Positions 1 to 6,941 of a stretch of DNA of 15,342 nucleotides are shown here, piece by piece (the stretch's first letter is position 1; every line of letters starts with the position of its first letter). Under the pieces are notes generated by a model. That model did not search any database. It saw nothing but the letters and a program-made list of their open reading frames with translations, and was not told the origin of the DNA. The position numbers were made by a program, and so were the translations under genes. The DNA is from Cylindrotheca closterium (taxonomy: Eukaryota; Bacillariophyta; Bacillariophyceae; Bacillariales; Bacillariaceae): positions 1 through 15,342 of the forward strand of contig CAKOGP040001871.1 in the NCBI GenBank assembly GCA_933822405.4, read 5' to 3'.

Positions 1-255
1 TCCCAACGTTCGTGGGACACTAAGCGCCCCGAATTCACCCCGCCTCGTCGCGGGAGAAGTCATTCTTAACGACATGACTTGAGCAACTTCTGTATAGGTA
101 CAGATGCCTCCCATGGTTCAAACTCGTTGTTGACTCACCGCTCCACAGTACTTGACCTTTACAGCCAAAGAATTCACCGGCAATCAAATGCCCATAGAGT
201 AGCATCCTAACGATTAATGTCTCCGTTATTATTATTATTATTATTATTATTATTT
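1..255 (+). mobile_element. 3' end of retroposon copy A1 with (TTA)n tail
   Basis: Positions 80-225 align with 8187-8330 (copy B) and 4365-4514 (copy C). Shared blocks in order are GAGCAACTT, ATGCCTC, GGTTCAAACT, TACAGCC, CACCGGCA, AGTAGCAT and ATTAATG. The block ends in a TTA repeat at about 226-252. Upstream, 60-80 still resembles the end of the copy B ORF (GACATGA before the tail). The body of this copy lies outside the window. In B and C the same tail abuts a target-site duplication, so this is read as the 3' end of a retroposed element. Here it is followed directly by the 5' part of copy A2 rather than by unrelated DNA. Confidence 0.7.
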
Positions 256-932
256 TTCCACACACAGCACCAAAACAGAACTGTACCAGTCCTATGCATT
301 TTCTACGTAAAGGAAAACAGTTGCTGTTGCTGAAACAGGAAAGAAATTTACTTTATCATGAAGGCTAACATCATCAACCCGCCGGAGAAGGATCCGAATT
401 TGATCACGACTGTAGCTGACCAAGGTCAGGAAGGTCTCAGGCAAAAACCCGATCAAATTCAACCACTCAATCGTCGATTGCTCTGACCAAGGATAATCCT
501 GCCATCACGACTCCCAAGCGCAGCAGCAAGCGAAACCCTTCAGAAACCGCCGAGGATGGCGCAATGAACGGACGCTCGCTCTTCCCATCTGAAGTTGCCC
601 ATGATCAGGACGTCACGGTCAACACTTGACCGAATCCGACCACTCCTTCGTCGATTGAGTTAACCAAGGACAATCTGCCTGATCCCACGACTTCAAAGAG
701 CCAAGGCAAGCAACCCCCTCCTTCCAAAACCGCCGAGGATGGCGCAGTGCAAGGACGATCGCTCGTTGCCTACATCACAAAACTCAAGGTGTCACAGTTT
801 TGCAGGCTCTACACAAAGGCTTGGAGATAGGAGGTGTTTGCTCTCGCAACGGCCCAACGCGTTATCACTACTGGCGAAAAGTTTGAGCGACTAAAACGAG
901 AGCCAACAATAGCCAAAGCTCTGTCCAAGTTT
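249..932 (+). pseudogene. Decayed retroposon copy A2 (copy of the 415-aa ORF element)
   Basis: This is a direct repeat of 6834-7655 (copy B), including the leader before the start codon (ATG at 358 here, 6942 in B). It is broken. One base is missing near 438 (CTCAGG against CTCAAGG in B), TGA replaces a CGC codon near 628, and TAG replaces CAG near 828. Relative to B it lacks exactly 138 bp (B 7467-7604; junction here 881/882), which is 46 whole codons. Homology stops at 932, where minus-strand Copia sequence begins, so the 3' half and tail are lost. The protein has no family I recognise. Confidence 0.8.
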
Positions 933-1346
933 AAGAAGCGACTTGCTTCCACGCCAGAGCACCCGACAGTTGCCAAGGCACACGATTCTCCCAAGAACCT
1001 CCATCCAAGCAATGACCCCATGGAACTTGTTGAAATCGTTTGGCATGCCTTGACTGAACGTAGATCCGGAATCAAGATGCACACCGAGATTGATATCCCA
1101 GTGTTTACTTCCATTGGACTTGAAAGGTTTCTTGTTATCTTTGGTCCATTGAGAACAGTGTTTCAATGAATCCATCTTCGAGGTTGACTTGTAGATCTGC
1201 ATGTTCACGCTTCCATCGCTGACCATGCTGTCATCGTCCTTGAGAGTACTGGCAGCTTCTAGTTGAGCTTGCCATTTTTGCATTAGCATCTCTCCTCTGT
1301 CTTCAGTGGAGACCACTTTCTTCTTCAGAATCGGTCTCACACACAC
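933..1346 (-). pseudogene. Copia-type protease region, remnant
   Basis: A minus-strand open frame from 1346 contains L-D-S-G-S-T at 1076-1059, the active-site signature of the retroelement aspartic protease, preceded by a tryptophan-containing stretch (HWDINLGVH). It lies one frame away from the gag frame upstream (2662-1337). The change of frame falls at the GTGTGTG run near 1340 and would be explained by two extra bases there or one missing base. Downstream of the motif the reading is poor, and the sequence meets copy A2 at 932/933. No integrase, reverse transcriptase or RNase H is left. Assignment to Copia rests on the gag-like protein upstream and the motif, so it is moderate. Confidence 0.55.
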
Positions 1347-2662
1347 GTGTGCAAGATTCCATCCTGTGATTCTACCGTTAGATCGTTCATCAGCAGCAGA
1401 ACATATGAACCGGGTACATCAGTAGCACCCGTACCACTCCTGTTGACAACACCTCGTTGCATATGGCTTCGATGTTGTTGACCAGTTGATTGCGTTCCTG
1501 TAACGCTAGACGCGGCATCCGACTGCGCTGCAGATGCAGCCGCAGGGACTTGGAGATTGGCTCTCCCTGCCCGTCTTGAAGGAGTAGTAGTAGTAGTAGT
1601 AGTTGATGGGTCACTGTATCGTCCTGGGTCGCTCCATTCCGCTTGTGTGTCCGGTCTTGGAGTAGGTCTCGGTGTCGTTGGACCTTTCTTTCAATTGTCC
1701 GGCTTATGTTTGATCAGCTCTTTTGCAACCTGATCGATCGTAGTCGGATATTCATTTCTTTGATCGTAGCCCTTGAATTCCATGGCGTAGGTCTGATTTG
1801 CTTTGTCCAACATGCTTTGGAAGCGAGACCTGTCACAGTTGTAAAAGAATGCACTTGCTTTGAATGCTTCTAGAACGTCTTTCTTGAACGTGTCTTAAAG
1901 CGCCTTGGTATCGTCCGGATCGTCCTCTGGATCGTACAAATCCAGGTACCCCATCGTCTTAGTCGCATAGACATGCAACACATCATTGCCAAGGATTTCG
2001 AATACTTGGTCAGCTTGGGCTTCGAATCGTCTTCTGTAATCATTTACAGACTTGTTTTGCTTCTGAGTGCAGTTTGTGAATCTCTTGAGAGATTCCATGA
2101 GTCCAAAGTGTTGCCACTCGGTCTCATCCGTGACAGTCATGAACGTCTTCATACGCTTCAACAACTTCACGTGGTCTGCTTGGAGTTCTACCCAATCAGT
2201 TTCATTGCTCAGTTTATCTCTCATCGCCGATGTGATGAAATGCTTGGTGATGATTGCAGCAACAGTATATTTATTTGTGTTGTAGATCACCTCCCTTTTG
2301 TCAATCTTGTTATTAAGATTTTCCCAGTTCCTATCAAGTTGAGCTTGTCTCAAGTTCTTGTGGAACTCAGTATTGGTCTTTTCCGGTTTGTAGACTGTTT
2401 GACTTCCTCTTAGAGCTTCGAAGTCCGCATGGGCCATATCTCGTACACTCGTGATTGCATCTTGAGCGTAGTCCAAACTCTTGAGTGCAATAGCCTCAAG
2501 TAATTACACCATCACCTGACCATGAGTATATTCAGGATTGTGAGGATGGTACTGTTTCTTTCATTTGGTTTTCTGTCCTTGAGACCCTCGACTGGTCTGC
2601 TGGATAGATCTTCCGCCACGGCCTCCTCGACCGCTTCTTCCTTGGTGTCTTCCACCAGGCAT
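1337..2662 (-). pseudogene. Copia-type (CoDi-like) gag, decayed
   Basis: From ATG at 2662 one minus-strand frame can be followed for about 440 codons to TGA at 1339-1337, interrupted by four stops: TGA 2563-2561, TAA 2506-2504, TAA 1897-1895 and TGA 1693-1691. The N-terminus is rich in Gly and Arg (GGRHQGRSGRGGRGGRS). The middle (about 2476-1898) is a helical gag-like region with the pattern of diatom Copia gag, including a stretch of the type SVNDYRRRFEAQADQV. The C-terminal part has a poly-Thr run encoded by the repeat at 1583-1603. No CCHC knuckle is visible. Frame continuity across all four stops indicates a formerly intact gene that decayed by point mutation. Confidence 0.75.
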
Positions 2663-3043
2663 CTTGCTCTGTAGTCTCTCCTACTTTGCAAGGTTTAAAA
2701 GTTACCTTTGTTGATTGACTGTCAGATAATCAACTCCGTAGCTGTAACAAGAGCCTCAACGCTCTAGCTACCTCTGGAGTAAATCTGAGCTCAAATCTAC
2801 GTCGGCTATGGATTGCCTACAATAGGAACAGGTGCCAGTGATGCTGGGCTTCTACCTGCGGATGAACAGTCTCACCACTTCCTATTGGATCTTATTCTAC
2901 TGCTATTCTTGCCAGAAGTCGATAAACAATGATCTCCACAAACAGGTACAAAATATCTCTTCCGGAAGCCAGCTGCGTCAGCTCTCACCAGCTGCCGCGG
3001 CGTATAAAGCACATACGCACATGTTCTTCACAAACTAGTCACA
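2663..3043 (-). mobile_element. Leader and possible 5' LTR of the minus-strand Copia element
   Basis: This non-coding stretch lies upstream of the minus-strand gag and downstream of the broken Harbinger coding remnant. Read on the minus strand, 3043-2743 begins TGTGACTAG, carries a TATA-like TTTATACGCC near 3010 and ends GTTACA. That would suit a TG...CA long terminal repeat of about 300 bp. No second LTR is present to compare with and the primer-binding site is not clear, so the boundaries are a guess. Confidence 0.3.
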
Positions 3044-3276
3044 GATCCGGATCTACCTTCAATACTTCTGCGATGGTTTTGGCAAAAATACTCCAGTTAG
3101 GATATATGTCATCTGCCAGAAAGTGCAGCCAATCTCGATGCTGATTGTTGATAATATATTCATCAACTCTAGTGTCAAAGGATTGGTCAAAGATTGAACC
3201 AGAATTGTACTCTTGTCCAGTATATTGAGATCATTCAAACTTCCAGGATCCGAAATGGACATCCAAATGTAGAGAA
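3044..3276 (-). pseudogene. PIF/Harbinger transposase, C-terminal catalytic part
   Basis: On the minus strand the frame from about 3276 reads LYIWMSISDPGSLNDLNILD, matching the G-S-x-N-D-[IL]-N-[VI]-L-D block of PIF/Harbinger (DDE_Tnp_4) transposases, where the Asp of ND is catalytic. One frame over, from about 3160, it continues as DEYIINNQHRDWLHFLADD and then IYPNWSIFAKTI, the family's LADGIYPxWxxFVKTI block. The frame change near 3165 breaks the gene. The 5' half is at 4515-4660, separated by retroposon C. The probable Copia boundary is at about 3043. This is a dead remnant. Confidence 0.8.
3259..3276. repeat. Left 18-bp target-site duplication of retroposon C
   Basis: ACATCCAAATGTAGAGAA is repeated perfectly at 4515-4532, and flanking bases differ on both sides. 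The repeat lies inside the Harbinger coding sequence. Deleting 3277-4532 rejoins the transposase frame through the repeat, which confirms that it is a target duplication. Confidence 0.9.
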
Positions 3277-3415
3277 TATTCCGAAAAAAACCAAAAAGTA
3301 AAAACAACACGCACATCCGGGTTCCGAGACACCACCTCTAGTACTTCTCCTACACAGAGCAGCCGTAGCGACGCTGGAAAAGAGGTTGTTTTCAACTGGA
3401 AAACCAAGGATCAAG

Positions 3416-4115
3416 ATGAGCAAAAGAAAGACAGGCAAGGTCCCCAGAGCACAAACAGTATCCGAAAATGATTCATATTTTGCTCCTGTAAGCCTTGTCC
3501 AAAAAGAACGGGGAAAAGTGGCCAAAATCTGATGCCTCTGCCTTTTTGGGCCTGTTGGACGACAATGACAGCAACGAAATCGCTGATGACGAGGAGGATA
3601 ACATCAAGATTCACGGTCAGAAAGCAAACTGGGATATCTATTATTTCAGAAGTCATTTTGTCCAAAAAGAACAAGCAAAAATGGTCCAATCTTGCCCATT
3701 CTTCGCACCCTTTTTGGGCATTCCTGATGATTCTGGCGGTGCCATCAAATCAGTTTCCGATGATGAGGAAGACAAGGCCATCCGAAAGGTCTCCAGCGCC
3801 CAAGCACCATTTCCAATGGACCTCCAAGATGCTGTTGAGGATAAACCTTTCCAGTATTATGCTGACAAATTTGAAAGGTCTCCCAAACACACCTATTGCA
3901 ACAATCCAACCCTTGGCGACCTACTATTGCAAGGAAAGTGTTATCTCTTCCATCAGCCTTCTGTAGGTTGGCAGATGCCTCAATTTGATTTCCCTTTATG
4001 GATGTTCAAATGTTGGCATCATTCCCACAGACAAATAGGCACAACACCACTGATCTGCAGCCTCACCATGCCAAGATACAAACTACTGGCTCTGACCCTC
4101 TTTGCTTCTCCTTAG
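3416..4115 (+). pseudogene. Unrecognised acidic-repeat ORF carried by retroposon C
   Basis: An ATG at 3416 opens a Lys/Arg-rich start (MSKRKTGKVPRAQTVSEND) that stops at about 3533. The neighbouring frame is open from 3492 to the stop at 4115, so one frameshift between about 3498 and 3533 separates the two parts. The second part contains two related acidic units, DDNDSNEIADDEEDNIKI and DDSGGAIKSVSDDEEDKAI. Both follow a segment of the form VQKE, found at about 3498 and about 3660. Internal duplication also marks the ORF of copy B, though the sequences differ. I recognise no domain. It could be a captured gene or a fast-evolving ORF1-like protein. Confidence 0.45.
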
Positions 4116-4364
4116 ACCACAACCAGCCGCCTTTTTTATGCTTGTACCAACCTCAATGTTCTGGAACACTGTGCCCATGGGACGCTCTCCATTCATTTGG
4201 ATCAATATATTCAGGGTAGAAGGGAGCAAGAACACAAGGTTAAATCAAGCTTCAATACAGGCAAGCACAACAAAAGAAAAAACACAGAAAACAAAATAAA
4301 AATACGCCGCCTCGAGTGGCAAGATCGTCTCTCTACATGTGCAAGGCTCCAAAGTAATATGCGA
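4116..4364 (+). other. Retroposon C segment between ORF and tail
   Basis: Two short overlapping plus-strand frames (about 73 and 65 codons) cover this stretch, but neither has recognisable features. It ends in an A-rich run (about 4265-4300) before the shared tail. It may be 3' UTR or further decayed coding sequence. Confidence 0.35.
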
Positions 4365-4514
4365 TAGAGCAACTTCCTTGGGATTGGATGCCTCAAACTG
4401 GTTTAACAGTACTGGACTCACCTCCGTATGGTAAATGGCCATGACAGCCGTTAACGGCAATCTAGAAACTTGAGATAGTTTTAACACGATTAATGCATCA
4501 GATTTAATATAATA
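4365..4514 (+). repeat. Shared 3' tail of retroposon C
   Basis: It starts TAGAGCAACTT and has ATGCCTC, TGGTTTAA, GACAGCCGTTAACGGCA, TAGTTTTAA and GATTAATGCATCAG in the same order as the tails at 80-255 and 8187-8358. It ends in a short AT-rich repeat. TAG at the start corresponds to the stop codon of the copy B ORF. The tail is the likely recognition site for the reverse transcriptase that moves these elements (inference). Confidence 0.75.
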
Positions 4515-4532
4515 ACATCCAAATGTAGAGAA
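4515..4532. repeat. Right 18-bp target-site duplication of retroposon C
   Basis: Perfect copy of 3259-3276. On the minus strand it encodes the FLYIWM part of the Harbinger transposase and joins directly to LVLEAISDP upstream. Confidence 0.9.
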
Positions 4533-4660
4533 ATGGATCACTAATTGCCTCCAGCACCAGAGACTTTTTTTAATCCTTGGTGAGAATGTTGCCCAGCAAG
4601 TGCCACTGGAACGCACCACAACGTGCAACGCACGCAATTGAAATGTCCGTTAATTGTTTC
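4533..4660 (-). pseudogene. PIF/Harbinger transposase, middle part
   Basis: The minus strand reads NCVRCTLWCVPVALAGQ, like the family's D-C-x-x-W-x-W-x-N-C-P-V-A-x-A-G-Q block. After a one-base shift in the A run at about 4567-4573 it continues KKSLVLEAISDPF, the family's VLEA block. The order matches the C-terminal piece at 3044-3276 once retroposon C is removed. The first catalytic Asp position reads Asn (N-C-V). Upstream of about 4660 no further transposase sequence is clear, so the N-terminus is missing. Confidence 0.7.
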
Positions 4661-4729
4661 ATATGTTTTTTTTTGAAAACGTGAAGTGTCCGTTGCCATT
4701 TTAGCGCGGGCGCACTGTGAAAATCGGGC

Positions 4730-4905
4730 ATGCCCCGTGCGTCCATTTGACGCAAAACAGGCACGCCCCGCGTCAATTTGACGCAAATCCGCAATTTTTT
4801 GCGTCAAATTGACGCAAGTTGCGTCAATCCCGTGTCAAACTCAAGAAGTTGCGTCAATCCCGCGTCAAACAGATGCAGTGGCGTCAATCCCGTGTCAAAC
4901 TCAAG
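4730..4905. repeat. GCGTCA cluster: palindromes and three 30-bp direct repeats
   Basis: GCGTCAATTTGACGC (4770-4784) and its reverse complement GCGTCAAATTGACGC (4801-4815) are each palindromic around one central base. The second extends to the 19-bp TTGCGTCAAATTGACGCAA (4799-4817). GCGTCAATCC then recurs at 4821, 4851 and 4881 with an exact 30-bp period. Two more degenerate GCCCCG...TTGACGC units sit at about 4730-4760. The cluster lies about 95 bp beyond the 3' end of the transposase-like frame (stop at 4999). It could be subterminal transposase binding sites or an unrelated satellite seed. Confidence 0.75.
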
Positions 4906-4998
4906 CGAGGCCAGAAACACAATGTTATAAGAGCACAGTACAGGTTCTGACACCAGCTACGTCATTATGCTATGGGGCTACAGTTCTGGATCCGTTTC

Positions 4999-5883
4999 TC
5001 AGAAGTACTCGGCTTCATAGTCAGGTATATCCCAAAATTTCACAGTTCCAAGCTCTAAACCAATTTGTATTGATACCAGGACAGCACCTACCGCAAACGT
5101 ATGCTTATAATAGTTATGGATCCAAATACCTCGCAATAATTGGAACTTTTTCATCTTGCAAAAGACACATTCTTGTCTTGCACGAACAACAACCTTTTGC
5201 TGCTTTGCCCAACGCGATTTGGCAACTTGAGGATTCTTCAAACAGCATTCAGCTGAACACCCAGCATCAGCCTTGACACATTTGCCTGCGTCCAATTTTG
5301 ACTTCAGCTCCTCTTGGAAAATCTTTATATCCGACTTGCCACCCTTGTGCCAACTGCTCCAATGGACAATATACCCGTTGTGAATAGAGCTAGCAACATC
5401 ATACTTGAGGCCTGCTTTGTGGCGTTTAACATCCCACATTTTACTGTCAAACGGCCACTTATCAAAGCACCCAAACATAGTAGCATTGTAGACAATTGAA
5501 GCCATTGTGACCAACTTGTTCCATCCAATCAGTCGGAGATCCATCCGAATCACCTGGTGGTGTAGGTCATGCACAAGAGGAATGAAAATCCAAGCCCATT
5601 TACGAAATGTATTTGCACTGCAACTAACCATCTTTGCATTGGCGTCATCGCCAGCATACTTCTTGAGTAGAACATAATAAGCATATAGAAGATGACGTGG
5701 GGCGCCACCCTTGGGAATTTTGTTGCTTTCAGCTAGTCTGTTCCAAATGTTACTAGCTACCTCGGGCAAAGTGCCAAAGAAGCATGCCCACGTTCTTGCT
5801 TGTGATTGGTCGGTATACGTCCAGTTTTTTTTTGGTTTGGCGTGCGTAATGTGGCAATCGCAATGGTTTTGAACTGGGCTGGA
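4999..5883 (-). CDS. PIF/Harbinger-type DDE endonuclease-like protein, 5' incomplete
   Basis: One minus-strand frame is open from just below the TAG at 5886-5884 to the stop at 4999 (about 294 codons) but has no ATG near its start, so an upstream exon is missing or the gene is a remnant. Family blocks in order are ARTWACFFGTLPEVASNIWN, then GAPRHLLYAYYVLLKKY, TFRKWAWIFIPLVHDL, GLKYDVASSIHNGYIVHW, SDIKIF (second acidic residue) and VKADAGCSAE (third). Near the C-terminus are VVVRARQECVFCKMKKFQLL and IQIGLELGTVKF, as in diatom DDE_Tnp_4 proteins of this type. The first catalytic motif, usually VDGTD, reads VYNATM, and VEADDGY reads VKADAGC. The protein is therefore probably catalytically dead although the frame is intact. 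Confidence 0.7.
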   Translation of the reverse strand, partial: SSPVQNHCDCHITHAKPKKNWTYTDQSQARTWACFFGTLPEVASNIWNRLAESNKIPKGGAPRHLLYAYYVLLKKYAGDDANAKMVSCSANTFRKWAWIFIPLVHDLHHQVIRMDLRLIGWNKLVTMASIVYNATMFGCFDKWPFDSKMWDVKRHKAGLKYDVASSIHNGYIVHWSSWHKGGKSDIKIFQEELKSKLDAGKCVKADAGCSAECCLKNPQVAKSRWAKQQKVVVRARQECVFCKMKKFQLLRGIWIHNYYKHTFAVGAVLVSIQIGLELGTVKFWDIPDYEAEYF

Positions 5884-5886
5884 CTA

Positions 5887-6213
5887 AATGTTGGGACCCG
5901 CACCACATGATGGCCTTGCCGTGTTTGCTGCATGGTTTATAGTCCGGAGGAATCAGACCAAAATTTGTGAGCGCGAACTTACGTTTTCAGGTTCTCAGTT
6001 TTTAGGTAACTTTAAACCAACGGCATTCTTGGGTTTGCTTGAAACGCGCACCAGATGTATGTAAAATTGAACTTTCCTGGGACTGAGGGCATTGCAGCCG
6101 GCACGAAATTATGTCGCTCAACGGAATGAAAACACGATCGGAGACTAGTTGTTAAAACTCCAATACTTTTTCATAATTTCCAGCAATCATGCACAAACAA
6201 GGCGTGAGAACAA
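5887..6213. other. Intergenic stretch, nothing recognised
   Basis: No convincing coding frame, repeat or RNA gene was seen. The frame that runs into the next gene is open from 6149, but its first part has no supporting features. Confidence 0.4.
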
Positions 6214-6509
6214 AGGTACAAAACATCATACAGAGACAAAACTAGCTGAAGAGCAAAGAATGAACAAGGCTGCAGAGATCCAAACACTTGTTCTTCTCTT
6301 CTTCTTGCACATTTCAAGCAGTGGAAAGCTCGGGTTGAACCCACGGACTACTAGCGGGACATTCAACAAACGGCACGACAACCCAGGAACTGTTGGACAG
6401 TGGCAAAAGTGGAAGACTATTGCACCTGGGACAAAACCCAATACTAGAGATATTTTTTGCACTTAAGCCAAGTACGCGGCCAAACTTGATTTGAAATTTG
6501 AAGAAGAAG

Positions 6510-6586
6510 GTAAGATATTGATCTAATGCATTTGTGATCTACCTATGCATTATACTGACTGTGAGCTTGTCTCTTGTCTTGAGCAG
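6510..6586 (+). other. Intron of the interrupted host gene
   Basis: The donor is GAAG|GTAAGATATTG and the acceptor is CTTGTCTTGAGCAG|GCACTG. The 77-nt length and the phase-1 continuity of the flanking frames support it. Confidence 0.55.
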
Positions 6587-6770
6587 GCACTGTACCATCG
6601 TGCGATCCTGATCTGAGCCTAGCTCCAAACTTCCCACACGCTGTTGTACCACCAGCATACCCAACCACAACTGCATCAACTGGTTCAGTGTCATCAACAA
6701 GAGCAGATCCTCTTACGGTGGCCGCATCATGTTCAAGCAAAGATTCATCATATTCAAGCGAAGATTCATC

Positions 6771-6787
6771 GAGCAAAGAACCCATCA
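6771..6787. repeat. Left 17-bp target-site duplication of retroposon B
   Basis: GAGCAAAGAACCCATCA is repeated perfectly at 8359-8375, directly after the (TA)14 end of the element. Flanking bases differ on both sides, so the duplication is exactly 17 bp. Confidence 0.93.
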
Positions 6788-6941
6788 TAAAACTCAGAAA
6801 TCAAAAATCAAAAACTATTATAAAAGGTAGAAGATTATTTTCCATGCACAGCACCAAAACAAAACTGTACCAGTCCTACGCGTTTTCTACGTAAAGGAAA
6901 ACAGTTGTTGTTGCTGAAACAGGAAAGAAATTTACTTTAAC

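Larger units (their letters stand above)
3277..4514 (+). mobile_element. Retroposon copy C, 1238 bp, inserted in a Harbinger gene
   Basis: The element lies between perfect 18-bp direct repeats (3259-3276 and 4515-4532). Its right end (4365-4514) is the tail shared with copies A1 and B and finishes TTTAATATAATA directly against the right repeat. This is the geometry left by target-primed reverse transcription: 3' tail at one end, long target duplication, no LTRs and no terminal inverted repeats. The body contains a damaged ORF (3416-4115) that I could not relate to copy B, and no reverse transcriptase or endonuclease. It therefore looks non-autonomous. Insertion post-dates the Harbinger element. 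Confidence 0.8.
6214..6787 (+). pseudogene. Probable spliced host gene, last exon cut by retroposon B
   Basis: A good GT-AG intron lies at 6510-6586 (77 nt; donor GTAAGA, acceptor TCTTGAGCAG). Splicing joins ...DLKFEEE to GTVPSCDPDLSLAP in phase 1. The downstream exon runs in one frame through a Ser/Asp-rich stretch (SSKDSSYSSEDSSSKEPI) to the insertion point of copy B at 6787. In the empty-site sequence the frame would resume at 8376 and stop at 8408-8410 (...RGETSATMLCR). In the occupied allele it stops at 6892-6894. Upstream, a polypyrimidine tract and CAG at about 6288-6321 suggest another acceptor, but an in-frame TAA at 6464-6466 means a further intron or a broken gene. Function is unknown. 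Confidence 0.45.

Noticed and set aside
3411..3689. Minus-strand 92- and 96-codon frames across retroposon C
   Set aside because: Cys/Leu/Phe-rich antisense translations without any recognisable block; the element's orientation is set by its tail on the plus strand.
4821..4905. Three 30-bp direct repeats as a CRISPR-like array
   Set aside because: The repeats are contiguous with no unique spacers, and the surrounding genes are eukaryotic.
4809..5276. Plus-strand 155-codon frame with VASIPCQTQ repeats
   Set aside because: It is the translation of the 30-bp GCGTCAATCC repeats followed by antisense of the transposase-like frame; nothing supports a gene.
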